Shown: positions 1-11,709, counted from the stretch's first letter. The stretch is DNA of 64,000 bases from Henckelia pumila (GCF_033568475.1 NC_133122.1:162466130-162530129); one strand, 5' to 3'. The notes: a model not told the origin generated them from the sequence alone. Program-made: numbers and translations.

Positions 1-822
1 CTATTCCTATCGTAATTCGATGATGAAGGTAACTCAATATCAAACCTCGATCAATTCTTCGACGATTCGAATTCTACGAACTATGAACTCCACAATCTTC
101 AGTCAAATCTGTACGGATATATACAAAAGCAATCATTATTGATCAATCCTATTCAAGTCGATTCAAAGACTTAATTTAAACTCCTAAAATCTCAAACCGG
201 CGGCATAACGGCTATATATTCAGCTAACCGGAATCACAGACAGCAATATATCAATCTAAACAACTCAAATTAACAATAATTCATCTCATTCCATCCAATT
301 CCAACAAATCCCAAAAACCCATATTTTTGAATTATGCCTAAAAATTCATAACAAATCCGAACGACATTCTTTTTCCGATCCGACTTTGGATAAACGATCT
401 ATGCTAGCTCAAGCACGTTATATCCAGAAATCATCAAATTCTAACTGCATCCAAAAATTTACATATAGCCGATCGAAGAAAAACTTACGATATAACAGAG
501 TGTTCTAAGACGTGATTGAAAATATGCCTTCGGATTGAATTTCAATCGGATGGATCGAGCACGAAATGAAATCTGAAAGCTTGGTGGAGCTTTAATGGTG
601 GAGTCGGCGTGAATGAGGGAGGAGAAGGAGAGAAAGATGGTGACTCACATGCCTTTTCCCCTTTTATGTCAAGTCAAAGTAGCCAATTTGCACTTTGGCC
701 CCTGAATTCCTCAAAAATTGCAATTCAGTCTCTTATCGAATATCAATTAAATCCTCAAATTTCTTATGATTATCAATCTTAATCTCTTAAAATCTCGATT
801 AGGCTAATTTTGGGGTGTTACA
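1..822 (-). mobile_element. Partial LTR of a Ty3-type retrotransposon, cut by the window edge
   Basis: The segment ends at 812..822 with GGGGTGTTACA. Read on the minus strand it therefore begins TGTAACACCCC, the usual start of Tekay/Del-type plant LTRs. The sequence continues off the left edge, so the other end and any target duplication cannot be seen. No coding region is recognisable inside it. It abuts the minisatellite directly. The family assignment rests only on the terminal motif. Confidence 0.45.
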
Positions 823-928
823 ACACTCTCCACCCGCCACCCTCTAACTTATCTACTTGACCTTAGCCATAGTAGAAAAATATACAACTCTCCACCTTCC
901 GCTAAATCTTCTCTACTTGGACTTAACC
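823..928. repeat. Left remnant of a ~61-bp minisatellite
   Basis: About 1.7 copies of a ~61-bp unit, recognised by CCCTCTAACT, CTACTTGG and CATAGTAG blocks. The same unit resumes at 11789 and runs to about 12665. TAACC at 924..928 is repeated at 11789..11793, so a transposon inserted into the array and separated the two parts. Confidence 0.8.
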
Positions 929-1587
929 TGTAACGCCCGAAAATTAGTTTACGTAAACCCGCATGCATAACTAGGGAATTTAATAATTTAAAAATAAAGG
1001 AAAAATGAGTTAAATGATTTTTATGTGCTATTATGTGAATTATGTGACTTATTTGCATGTTTTGAATTTTATTTTAGCATTTAACCCAGTATTATGGAAT
1101 TTAAAAAAAAAATTTAGAAAGGTTATTTTGCGATCGCGTAGATGGAGCCGTGGACGAACGAGATAGAAGTTTTCATCCAAAAAATTATGTCTCAGATTTT
1201 TAAGAGTCTTAAATTATTATTTTAAGATTTTATTTTCAGAAAATGGAAGTTTTAATGTATATATATATATGTATAGAAGCCCAATTTTCACTAAAATAAG
1301 CCATTTTATGGGATTTTATGATACTTTCAAAAGCCCATAAATATTTATTGTGAAAATTGCAGCTTTTAATCTGATAAATTAGTGGGTCTAAAACTTTTAA
1401 ACTTAGTTTATAAAATTATTAAGCCTAGCCCATTTGTTATACAAATAAATATTATTTTAGCCCTATTCTTTCTGCATCACTTTCACGTCTCTCATTAGCC
1501 GCCACATATCAGATTTCTCAGCAACTATTCACACACTCACACACACTTTCACGTGAAGATTGAGGGAAACTTAGAGATTTGAAGACC

Positions 1588-2901
1588 TGATAAGTGCATT
1601 TTGTATGCATTAGTTTGTGTTATTATTATTTTTATTTTGCATGCATTCATATGTTTTGTGGTTGTTTTAGTTAGTTTTAGCATCTTTAATTCATTTATTT
1701 GCATAATACTCTTCCTGGTCTGTTTTGAAGGAAAACTTCGCATTATTTAGATTTTTGGACATAAGGTTGCTCGCTCGAGCGAGAGGCTACGCCCGCTCGA
1801 GCGAGCTAGACGGGGCAAAAAGGATTCCGAGACAGAAGATGGCTCGCTCGAGCGAGAGGCTATGCCCGCTCGAGCGAGCAAGGTTGGAAAATTTATCTCC
1901 CGGACAGAGGATTGCTCGCTCGAGCGAGAATCGCGCGCAGAGTTTTTAAAAAAGGAAAGTCTTACTCAGGAAGGATACCAACTTTTGAAGACCCTTGGGC
2001 ATATAAATATGATTCTTATCAGCAGAATAAGAGTTACACATCAGATTTGAAGGCAAGAAGCAGCTACTACAACTTGGGAGAGAAGATTTCTCGTTTCTTC
2101 TTCTTTTCTTATTTTTATTTTCAATTCATGATCAAAAACTTAGTTTGAATTATGAAATTGATTCTTGAGTAGTTTTATTTTTCGATCAAGGCCACGTGAT
2201 TGGGCCAGACAATTTATTTATAAAACTCGTTTGTTTATTTGAGATTTTCAGACTTGATTGATTTTATTGATTATCGAATTTATATTTGTCTTACAAATTT
2301 CTTGGCCAGTTATTTGTTTGCTTGTTAATCGATTCCAAGTCGACAGAGGAGGTCTCGAATTCTATCACTTTGATTTTCAACATAATGTAAAACTGACTAG
2401 AAATAGAATTTGGTTTCATTATGCGGTTTGGGTGTAAACTGAATTTTCACAGTTATTCATGCATTCAAGTTTGATTAGAATTACGAAAGATTAGTTCATC
2501 AATATTTGAATAGGTTTGATTATTCTAGAAATAGTCCTTCGAACAAATTAGGAAAATTCCCGTGAATTAAGATTAAGTCTGATGTCTTAGATCGACTGCT
2601 TGTTACATGAATTGTCTGGTACCTACGTGTGTTCTTGATCGAACTTTTCCCAAATTTGAAGTAATCCAAAATTTTCCAGCTGCGTTTTTACTTAATTTAA
2701 TTTTAATTGAAATTTTTAATTATTAGTTAAAATCTGAAATCGCTATTTTTGATTAGTCTAGATTAGATAGAAATAAATATATTTTGGTAATCATTTTTAT
2801 ACAGTCCCTGTTGGTTCGACACTTGGACCTTTGTCCACTATATTATTACTTGACCTGGTACGCTTGCCAGTTGAATTTATTCACACCGATTAACGCGGTC
2901 A
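1588..2901 (+). repeat. 5' LTR of the Athila-like element
   Basis: A 1314-bp terminal repeat beginning TGATAAGTGC and ending CGCGGTCA. It matches 6499..7835 throughout. It contains five palindromic CTCGAGCG sites (1769..1928), a TATA box at 2001 and an AT-rich remainder. The ends follow the TG...CA rule. Confidence 0.9.
1769..2010 (+). promoter_or_regulatory. U3 palindrome cluster and TATA box, 5' LTR
   Basis: Five copies of a palindrome with core CGCTCGAGCG, most extended to CTCGCTCGAGCGAG (1770..1783, 1843..1856, 1915..1928; shorter forms at 1790..1804 and 1866..1879). They lie in pairs separated by about 10 bp. ATATAAATAT at 2001..2010 is a good TATA box about 75 bp downstream. The layout resembles an LTR U3 enhancer-promoter. 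Any binding protein is unknown, and function is inferred from position and repetition. Confidence 0.6.
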
Positions 2902-2907
2902 AGTTTT

Positions 2908-2925
2908 TGGCGCCGTTTCCGGGGA
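2908..2925 (+). other. Primer binding site, tRNA-Asp type
   Basis: TGGCGCCGTTTCCGGGGA lies six bases after the 5' LTR. It matches the complement of the plant tRNA-Asp 3' end with one mismatch. This primer is usual in Athila-type elements. Confidence 0.8.
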
Positions 2926-3082
2926 CTGTTTTGATATCAGAATTTTTATTTCGCTTGAGATTAGACTGTTTTTTTTACTTTTTTTTATTAAAATTTCTGA
3001 ATTTTCTTCTGTTCTTTGTGATTTTCAGGTACTAGCTTGTTGTGCATGTAACATTCGATCTAAGGAACTTCTACCACTTGAT

Positions 3083-5238
3083 TTGGAGATCGAACGCAAG
3101 CTCAGCAAGATCCGGAAAGCAAGGAAGAATCTTAATCTAGTACTTGAAACAGAATCTGAATCAGAAGAAGTCATGGCAGACAATCGTACTGTTTGGGAAA
3201 TTATTAGGCCGCCAGTTGAAGGCTATGGATCTAGCATCGTTCGCCCCGCTGTTGAGGCGAACAATTTTGAGCTGAAACCCTCTACTATTCAGCTAATACA
3301 ATTGCAAGCTAGATTCTGGGGCACATCTGTTGAAGACCCCTACGCTCATCTGGAGCGTTTTCTGTCAATCTGTGACACGTTCAAGGTGAATTGGGTAACA
3401 TCTGATGCAGTGCGACTGCGGTTATTCCCATTCTCTCTACAAGGGGAAGCTACGGAGTGGTTAGATGATCTGCCTACTGGTTCCATTACTACATGGGATC
3501 AACTTGTTCAGACTTTTCTGAACAAGTATTTTCCTCCTACTAAGATGGCGAAGTTGTTCTCAGATATTATATCTTTCAAGAAAAAGGAGGGATAATCTCT
3601 ACATGCGGCGTGGACCAGGTTCAAAAAGATGTTGAGGACATTTCCTCAGCATAATCTTACTCAAAGCCAGCAGACCCATACATTCTATAATGGAGCCGAT
3701 CAGTCGGTTCGATCTATGCTGGATGCTGCTGCTAATAGATGCTTGTTCAGGAAAACGCCGGCAACTGCCTGGGAGATCATCGGTAATATGGCAGAGAGCA
3801 ATATTGGGTGGCCGAATGTGAAGAAAGAAAAGAAATCCGGAGTTCTAGAGGTCTATGCTCTAATGGCTCTGAATGCAAAGATCGACTCTCTCACACACCA
3901 AGTCGCCCTCATGAAAACAGTGCCAGTTCAAGGGAATCTGTAAGATGAGCAAAAGTTGTTTGAAGTTGAAACGACTAACTTTACAGAAAATCAAGGACGA
4001 CAACCGTACAACTCCTACAACAACAATTATAATCAGAACTGGCAGCCCAAGCAAGAGGAGAAGAAGCCGAGCTTCGAGGAAATAATGATGAAATATGTGG
4101 CGGGTACTGAGGCTCGCTTACAAAATCAAGAAGCTATGATGCAGAGGTTGGAAAGTCAGATGGGTCAAATCGCTTCTCAATTGTCAACTCGTCCTGGTGG
4201 ATCCCTACCGAGCAACACTAAGCTCAATCCCAAAGGCGTGAATGCAATTATGGTAGTGACGAGATCACAAACTGACAAACCTGAGGAGCAGACCACCAAA
4301 AGGACGAAAAATCCTGAAGTTCAAGAGGAGGTGCGGACTGCGAAATCCTCCAAGACAGGTAAGAAAGGTAAGACTTTGAAATTTGAAGTTAATGAGAATG
4401 TTGATATATCTGCTTTACCTTTCCCCCATAGAGCTAAGCAACTGCTGTTTGATTCTCAATGTAAAAAGTTTCTTGAAATTTTCAAGAAACTGCATATTAA
4501 CATTCCTTTTGCAGATGCATTAGCTCAGATGCCGAGATATGCAAAGTTTCTGAAAGACTTGCTGAAAAATAAGAAAAAATGACTAATCTTATGCAAGTCA
4601 CACTGAATGAGGAGTGTTCGGCGGTGCTGAAAAAGAAGCTTCCACCAAAATTTCAGGATCCATGAAGTTTTTCTATACCTTGTAAAATTGGAAGTCTATC
4701 TTTTGAAAATGTGTTGTGTGATCTAGGATCGAGTATAAATTTAATACCATATTCTATTGCTCGAAAATTAGGAATAGAAAATATTGAACCTACTGCTATA
4801 TCTCTCAAATTTGCTGATGGTTCTATTAAATATCCGAGAGGGATTGTAGAGAATGTCCTAGTCAAGATTGATAATTTAATTTATCCTGTAGATTTTGTTA
4901 TTCTTGACATGGAGGAGGAGTTAGAGGTTTCGTTGATTTTAGGACACCCTTTTCTTGCTGCTAGTAGGGCGTTAATTGATGTTGAGAGAGGAGAGTTGGT
5001 ACTGAGGCTGAATGATGAACAATTATTTTTTACCATGCTTAAGTCGGCTACTGAGAGCCCAATTTTGAAAGCTTGTTCTGCTATTCGTTTGATTGATATG
5101 ATTGGTGTTGAAATTGATGCATGTCAGCAGGTGCAATTTCCTGCAGGAATTGGTCAAATGCATAAAATTTTTAATGATGTAGCATGCAAGTACAGGACTG
5201 ATTCGAGTTTTTCACAGACGGTGGATAAACCACCTTGA
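3083..5238 (+). pseudogene. Gag-protease gene of the Athila-like element, interrupted by stops and a frameshift
   Basis: The reading frame from 3083 encodes a plant retrotransposon Gag. An acidic N-terminal part is followed by the Gag core (around 3280..3590) with FPFSLQGEATEWLDDLP and FLNKYFPP, and then a Gln/Asn-rich part and a coiled region. In-frame TAA stops occur at 3593 and 3941, but the same frame continues until TGA at 4580. A frameshift in the A-rich stretch near 4575 moves homology to another frame, and a further TGA lies near 4662. From 4711 an aspartic protease is readable, with catalytic motif LCDLGSSIN and second signature LILGHPFLA; it ends at 5238. The copy cannot make a full polyprotein. 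Reverse transcriptase sequence, normally next, is absent. Confidence 0.85.
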
Positions 5239-6498
5239 ATTTCGCCACTCAAGAGAGGAGTATAGTCCGGCTATAGACTATAAATTTAGCGCTGACTGGG
5301 AGGCAACCCAGTGTTTTTGCTTTTGTTTTTTATTTTGTTTTTGTTTTGTTTTTATTTGAGTTTTTTTTTGTCCCATGACAGTTGGTCGTGCCTGCTGATA
5401 TTCTAGAATGCAAACAAACACACAATGCAATGAAAAACAAAAACACAAAGAAAACAAAAATAACACTCCCCTGGTTCTGAAGCATTGAGGGCAATGCTTT
5501 GGATAAGTATGGGGGGGTAGACTAGTTCATTGCATTGGTTATTATCTTTTTTGTTCATTCTATTTGCATTCATTTGGTTTAGTTTTTGTGTTTGATTCGT
5601 AATCATGCATATCATTTTGTTGTTGTTTGTGTTGTCTTGCATGAGTAGGATGAGTCATGGTAGCCTATGATGATGAAGTTTTTTTTGAAGAAAAAAATTT
5701 TATTTTTGAAAAATTTTGCTCTTGACTGGACATGAGAAACTGTAGGTTGAACCGTTAATATTTTTAAGCACTAATGTTAGACCAGTAAATTGTAGCGAAA
5801 GATTTGATGAAGTTTCTGTCTGTTTGACCATTGCACGGCAATAGGTGGTCTGTGGATCTTAATTGTGTTCTATGAATTTTGATGAGGCTCTAGTTTACAC
5901 TTATGATCTTGGGCGCACCTAGAGAAAAAAAAATTTGTATACAATTCCATCCGGGCCTTGAAATGATTAAAATCCTATAAAAAATTAAATTTAAGGCTAA
6001 GTATGCGGATTAAATGGGATTGATGCTCCATCCGGGCTATAGACGAGGGGATTAGAAAGAAAAAATAGAATGATTTTTCGTATCCTAGCCAGTTATAGCT
6101 AAGTCAGCGGGTAATTATTGGGGCTAAAGCAATACCGGGTGCAAAATCCGGAGGTGTGTAATTCATTATCTCAAGGGAGGTGGGTATGTCTAGAGGTCGT
6201 TGGAAGGAATGGGCACTTGAAGAGTGAAACTTGCACTGATTTGTCATAGGTCGCTAAGCAGATTTGAGACGAATTCGATCTAAGTTGCATGAAACTGGAA
6301 TGACATTTCACACACGCGCGTTCAAGTTAAACCGAAAGTGTATTATGAAAAGTTGAGAGCATGTCTGTGTTTTTGGTTTTGTGATTAAACTTCTCGGAGG
6401 CTGTGCACATTTATGAATCGTCCTCACTTATGTTTTTGTTTGCATTTTGTTTTTGCATGTCTTACTCGAGGGCGAGCAAGGTTTAAGTATGGGGGTGT
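5239..6498 (+). other. 3' noncoding region and polypurine tract of the Athila-like element
   Basis: No coding potential. 5240..5320 holds the GCGCTGACTGGGAGGCAACC block typical of the region after the integrase in Athila/Tat elements. The sequence AAGTATGGGGG occurs twice: at about 5503..5514 and as the polypurine tract (6485..6498) immediately before the 3' LTR. The remainder is AT-rich with repeated CATCCGGGC blocks near 5946 and 6030. Confidence 0.7.
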
Positions 6499-7835
6499 TG
6501 ATAAGTGCATTTTGTATGCATTAGTTTGTGTTATTATTATTTTTATTTTTCATGCATTCATATATTTTTGTGGTTGTTTTAGTTAGTTTTAGCATCTTTA
6601 ATTCATTTATTTGCATAATACTCTTCCTGGTCTGTTTTGAAGGAAAACTTCGCATTATTTAGATTTTTGGACATAAGGTTGCTCGCTCGAGCGAGAGGCT
6701 ACGCCCGCTCGAGCGAGCTAGACGGGGCAAAAAGGATTCCGAGACAGAAGATGGCTCGCTCGAGCGAGAGGCTATGCCCGCTCGAGCGAGCAAGGTTGGA
6801 AAATTTATCTCCCGGACAGAGGATTGCTCGCTCGAGCGAGACCCTATGCTCGCTCGAGCGAGAATCGCGCGCAGACTTTTTAAAAAAAGAAAGTCTTACT
6901 CGGGAAGGATACCAACTTTTGAAGACTCTTGGGCATATAAATATGATTCTTATCAGCAGAATAAGGGTTACACATCATATTTGAAGGCAAGAAGCGGCTA
7001 CTACAACTTGGGAGAGAAGATTTCTCGTTTCTTCTTCTTTTCTTATTTTTATTTTCAATTCATGATCAAAAACTTAGTTTGAATTATGAAATTGATTCTT
7101 GAGTAGTTTTCTTTTTCGATCAAGGCCACGTGATTGGGCCAGACAATTTATGTATAAAACTCGTTTGTTTATTTGAGATTTTCAGACTTGATTGATTTTA
7201 TTGATTATCGAATTTATATTTTTCTTACCAATTTCTTGGCCAGTTATTTGTTTGCTTGTTAATCGATTTCAAGTCGACAGAGGATGTCTCGAATTCGATC
7301 ACTTTGATTTTCAACATAATGTAAAACTGACTAGAAATAGGATTCGGTTTCATTATGCGATTTGGGTGTAAACTGAATTTTTACAGTTATTCATGCATTC
7401 AAGTTTGATTAGAATTACGAAAGATTAGTTCATCAATATTTAAATAGGTTTGATTGTTCTAGAAATAGTCCTTCGAACAAATTAGGAAAATTCCCGTGAA
7501 TTAAGATTAAGTCTGATGTCTTAGATCGACTGCTTGTTACATGAATTGTCTGGTACCTACGTGTGTTCTTGATCGAACTTTTCCCAAATTTGAAGTAATC
7601 CAAAATTTTCCAGCTGCGTTTTTACTTAATTTAATTTTAATTGCAATTTTTAATTATTAGTTAAAATCTGAAATCGCTATTTTTTATTAGTCTAGATTAG
7701 GTAGAAATAAATATATTTTGGTAATCATTTTTATACAGTCCCTGTGGGTTCGACACTTGGACCTTTGTCCACTATATTATTACTTGACCTGGTAAGCTTG
7801 CCAGTTGAATTTATTCACACCGATTAACGCGGTCT
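6499..7835 (+). repeat. 3' LTR of the Athila-like element
   Basis: A 1337-bp partner of 1588..2901. It is longer by about 23 bp because it carries an additional CTCGCTCGAGCGAG unit near 6849..6862. It ends CGCGGTCT where the 5' LTR has CGCGGTCA, so the terminal base has probably mutated. Confidence 0.9.
6681..6944 (+). promoter_or_regulatory. U3 palindrome cluster and TATA box, 3' LTR
   Basis: Six CGCTCGAGCG palindromes, one more than in the 5' LTR; the extra site is at 6849..6862. A TATA box (ATATAAATAT) follows at 6935..6944. Copy number therefore differs between LTRs that were identical at insertion. Confidence 0.6.
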
Positions 7836-9424
7836 AGCCCCATTCGTCCCGGAGATCTACACGACGGTATAGTATTTTCGAACGTATATAACGCAAACGC
7901 ACGTCTCGAATCCATTATTGGCCACCATTTAGATCATATTACACTATTTTTTAAGATGAATGATCTGATAATGCATGTGTTTTCAGTTTTGAATGATATT
8001 TTCCATGGTTCATGCAAGTTCTCACGGTTTTATGCATATGGCTCGGTTTTTGACATGTTTTCTGGTCTTGGATTGTTCAGGACTGCAGCTTTACATTAAG
8101 GGTCCTAGCTAGGGTCCTTAGGGTCAGTTTTGAGTTGTGGTTTGTCTGTGGAAGTGGCTGCTGGTTAAGGGGCTGAACGTGAGGAGAAAGGGCTGGACAT
8201 GCAGATTGAGCAGTTTTAGTGTAGGGGTTCGTTCCAGGGCTATAGGTCGAGCTAGGGTCTGGTTTTTTTTTTTTTAGAACCCCAAGACCTTGGGTAATGT
8301 ATTCACGGTGGTTCTTCGGCCAATGGTGGTTGGAGCTGGGCTACCGAAATGCCTGAAGTTGGGGTTTGGTTCTAGGCATGCGAGCAAAAGAGGGGTTGCG
8401 TTGTTTTGGTTTGTTCTCCTTCTATAGGGCACGGTCTGGGGTCAGGTTTGTTAGGTTAGGACCGCCTATATGTTGGCTAAGTTTGGACGGTGGTTTTACG
8501 GCCAAAGGTGGCCAGAGCAGGCGGCACGGACGGATTTGCTGCAACTGCTTAGGGTTGTGCGTGAGTTGGGCTTAGGGAAGGAAGGTTTGGTTTGGGCAGT
8601 AGTCAGGGTCTCGGACAGGGGTCTTCCCGGGTCGGGTTGGAGTTTTTTAGGGTCAGGTCATGTGGGTACGGGTTCGGGTTATTTTATTTCGGGACTGGGT
8701 AATTTAATCAATTAATTAAGTGTAAATTTAATGTTTGTGGACATGAATAATTTAATTAGTTTAATGGGCCTAATTTATTAATTTAAGTGAGTCCAGTAAA
8801 TTTTCATGGGCCTCGTGACCCATGGAAATTATCGGGTCAAGCGTTATTGGGTTATATAATTAATGGGACAGACTTAGTATATGGGTCAGACTAGGTGTTA
8901 ATGGGCTTGATGAAGTTTATGGGATAAGATAATTAATGGGCTTTGTTTGAGTAATTGGGCCAGTCTAAGTAAATTAAGGGGCCAGTCTAAGAGTCTACTG
9001 GCTTAAGTTTAGGGTCAGCAGCTCGAACGAATCCATAAAAATTAAATGGTCCGTAAATATATATTTAATTCATGCATTTATTTTAAGTATAAGTATGATT
9101 TTTATGAAAAATAATTAAATATATATTTACGAACAAAGTTTTATGAAATGATAAGATTATAAAGATTTTTATTTTAAGTTCATGCATCATGAAAGAATTA
9201 TTTTATATATGAATAAGGGAATATAAGAAAAATATGCTTTCATGGAAGTTGAAGTGGTATGGCAGCACAGTCATGATTAAGATTATGAGTCACGGATCCA
9301 ACCAGTTTAAGGGTTGGTGAAGTGGCTGCACAAAGGTAGTTATACCACCACACAGAGGTAGAGATTTCACCGCCATGTACGTTAGTTTTCAATTGCTCAT
9401 GTTTAGATCCACATTCATGGATAC

Positions 9425-10839
9425 TGATAAGTGCATTTTGTGTGCATTATTTTGTGTTATTTTTAGTTTTATTTGGCATGCATTCATATGTTTCATGTGT
9501 GTTTTTATATGTTTTATTTATAATTTATTTCATGCGTGTGTATTTCACTCTCCGGGTTAATTTTTTTAGGAATTTGTGAAGAAATCATGATTTTTGGAGC
9601 AAGAAAAAATCCACAAGCATGAATTACGAAGCAGCAATGGTCAAAAATTCATTTTTAATGCTAAAGAGATCCAAATCCGATCTTCACCATTCAAATTCAA
9701 GATGTGTTGAAGCTTTTGTCCAAATTTCGGCTCGATCCGACGGCTAGAACTCCATATATGAATTTTTTAAAATCGCTGCGCGCTGGACAGAAAGTTGATC
9801 GCTCGAGCGGGAATTTTCTACCGCTCGAGCGAGACCTATGCTGGAAAAAAACATATTTTGGGGCAGAGAAGGTTGTCGCTCAAGCAAGGCGTCGCGCAGA
9901 ATTAGAAATTGGAATTTTCGAGAATTAAAAATCTTAACTTTTTGGGCTTTATTTTATGGGCTTTCAAAGTCATATAAATAGAAGATAAAACAGCAGATCA
10001 GGGGTTCAAAACGCAGAGATCGTGAGGCGGCTAGGAGGCGAGGGCTTGGAGATTGAAGAATGCTACATCCTAGTTTCTTCTTTCTTCTCTTTTGATTATT
10101 AAACTTATTTATTAAATTATTGTTTTTATTATTTGATTAGTTTTCTTCAACCAAGACGACGAGATTGGGCCGAACAATTTTATGTCAAACATGTGGATTT
10201 TGATTTGAGATTTTTGATTTATATTTAATTATTGATTGTTGGATTTATGTTTTGTTCTTGTGAATAATCTGATTAGTTGTTTACTTGTATATTAATTGAT
10301 TCAAAGTCGACAGAAGAGAAATTGATTTCGATCACTCTAACAATCAACACAAGGTTAAATTGACTAAAAATAGTATTCGATTTCATTGTGCGGCATTATG
10401 TGAAAACTGGGTTCTCACAATTCCGAATGCATTTGAATTTGATTTGAATTATGAAAGATTGATCCGTCAATATTTGAATAGGTTTAATTGTTCTAGAAAT
10501 ATACTGTTAAATAAATTAGGAGAATTCGTCGCTATTTAAGATTAAATCTGGATCTTAGATTTGCCACTTGTTTACATAATTTGTTCGGTACCTGCATGTG
10601 TCTTGGTTGTCTATATTTAATTGAATTTATTCTTCTTCTATTTAATTCTTATTTTATTTTAGTAATTAAATTTTTATTTAATTCATCGCCCCTTTTTATT
10701 ATTTTTGTCTAAATTAAGTAAAATAATTAAATTTTGAGAATTGACTACAATCTCTGTGGGATCGATACTTGGACTCTCTGTCTACTTTACTATTACTTGA
10801 CCTAGTATACTTGCTAGTAGATACCGATTTAAGCGGTCA
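9425..10839 (+). mobile_element. Solo LTR related to the Athila-like LTR
   Basis: It begins TGATAAGTGC and ends AAGCGGTCA, as does the Athila-like LTR at 1588. It shares the block order but is diverged. The flanks GATAC (9420..9424) and GACAC (10840..10844) match at 4 of 5. No internal region follows, so it is a solo LTR of 1415 bp. It lies inside the solo LTR 929..11788. Confidence 0.75.
9797..9980 (+). promoter_or_regulatory. U3 palindromes and TATA box in solo LTR 9425..10839
   Basis: Two CGCTCGAGCG palindromes at about 9800..9810 and 9821..9833, and a decayed third (CGCTCAAGCAAG) near 9873. ATATAAATA follows at 9972..9980. The order matches that of the Athila-like LTRs although the intervening sequence has diverged. 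Confidence 0.5.
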
Positions 10840-11067
10840 GACACAACCAACACAGAAAATTTCAGTTTACGACATGTCCTATAATGATTATGTTAAGATT
10901 AAGTTTATGATTATGATAAAGATTAAGAGCATGATAATGATAATGTTTATGATTCAGCAGTATAATGATTTTAAGATCACGTATGTATAAGTATATTCAT
11001 GATATTTTATATTATGTGTGCATGCATGTGATTTCATGTTGTTATATAAGGATAGAACGTGCTGAGA

Positions 11068-11104
11068 CTCTAGGCTCACTAGATTTAAATGGTGCAGGTG
11101 AGCA
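11068..11104 (+). promoter_or_regulatory. Conserved LTR block ending GGTGCAGGT
   Basis: This short block, with GACTC...CTCACTA and TGGTGCAGGTGAG, recurs at 20885..20922, 27779..27816 and 40924..40961 in the other plus-strand Ty3 LTRs. CAG followed by GTGAG, GTAAC or GTTAG resembles a 5' splice site. A role in splicing or in LTR RNA processing is possible but unproven. Confidence 0.4.
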
Positions 11105-11498
11105 TGAGTTTAAAGATGAGGATGTTGTCCCAACTGGCGGTAAAGGCGTATGAGCATTCATGACAGCAGCTAGTACCCGTGACCATAGCTTATTTTAAGA
11201 TATGGATGTTTTGAATTTAAAACAGTTATTTTCGCACATGTTTTAATATTTTCACAGTTTAATGGTTTTGAAGTTTGAGGGAATGCATGGATTTTAGATT
11301 TACGAATTTATGTTTGAATTTGCATGAGTTTGATGAAGATTTGTTATTTAAGTACTTAGTTATGAGATTTTTATGCATGAAATTTTATAATAAGTTAGTA
11401 TTAAATTTTAAGTTATTTAATTACACATAATACAATTATATGTTTATATAGTGTGTATATTTTACGTAAAATTATTTTAAGTATAGTATATATATGAG

Positions 11499-11636
11499 TT
11501 CTTTTATGGTGCCCAACACTATATGTCCACTTCATGCCCACCATGTACAATAGATGAGTTGACCGGTATAATAGATGAGTTGACTTGTACATGGTGGGCA
11601 TGAAGTGGGCATATAGTGTTGGGCACCATAAAAGAA
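11499..11636. mobile_element. Foldback MITE with 52-bp arms
   Basis: Arms 11499..11550 and 11585..11636 are inverted copies with one mismatch in 52, around a 34-bp spacer. They start TTCTTTTATGGTGCCC. Flanking (AT)n tracts obscure any target duplication. There is no coding capacity and the superfamily is unknown. The transcript would form a strong hairpin. Confidence 0.65.

Positions 11637-11709
<73 letters not shown>
11637..11709. repeat. (AT)n microsatellite
   Basis: A nearly pure AT dinucleotide tract, directly next to the foldback element. Confidence 0.95.

Larger units (their letters stand above)
1588..7835 (+). mobile_element. Athila-like Ty3 retrotransposon lacking RT, RNase H and integrase
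   Basis: Complete by structure: 5' LTR 1588..2901, tRNA-Asp-type primer site 2908..2925, gag-protease 3083..5238, long 3' noncoding region, purine tract 6485..6498 and 3' LTR 6499..7835. The flanks AGACC (1583..1587) and AGCCC (7836..7840) match at 4 of 5 positions as a target duplication. By eye the two LTRs differ at about 25-30 positions plus one ~23-bp indel, roughly 2 percent, so insertion was recent. The protease is followed directly by typical Athila 3' untranslated sequence. Reverse transcriptase, RNase H and integrase are missing entirely, so the element depends on another for mobility. It sits inside the solo LTR 929..11788. Confidence 0.85.

Noticed and set aside
1769-1928. CRISPR-like array
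   Set aside because: Regularly spaced palindromes looked array-like, but spacing is uneven, units are in an LTR and the genome is a plant.
1725-2148. Overlapping frames with LARAR/SSE repeats in the LTR
   Set aside because: They arise from the CTCGAGCG palindromes in the Athila-like LTR. The same frames recur at 6637..7082. No domain, not a gene.
8366-8715. Short frames in a GC-richer stretch
   Set aside because: No known domain, and the region is part of the host LTR 929..11788.
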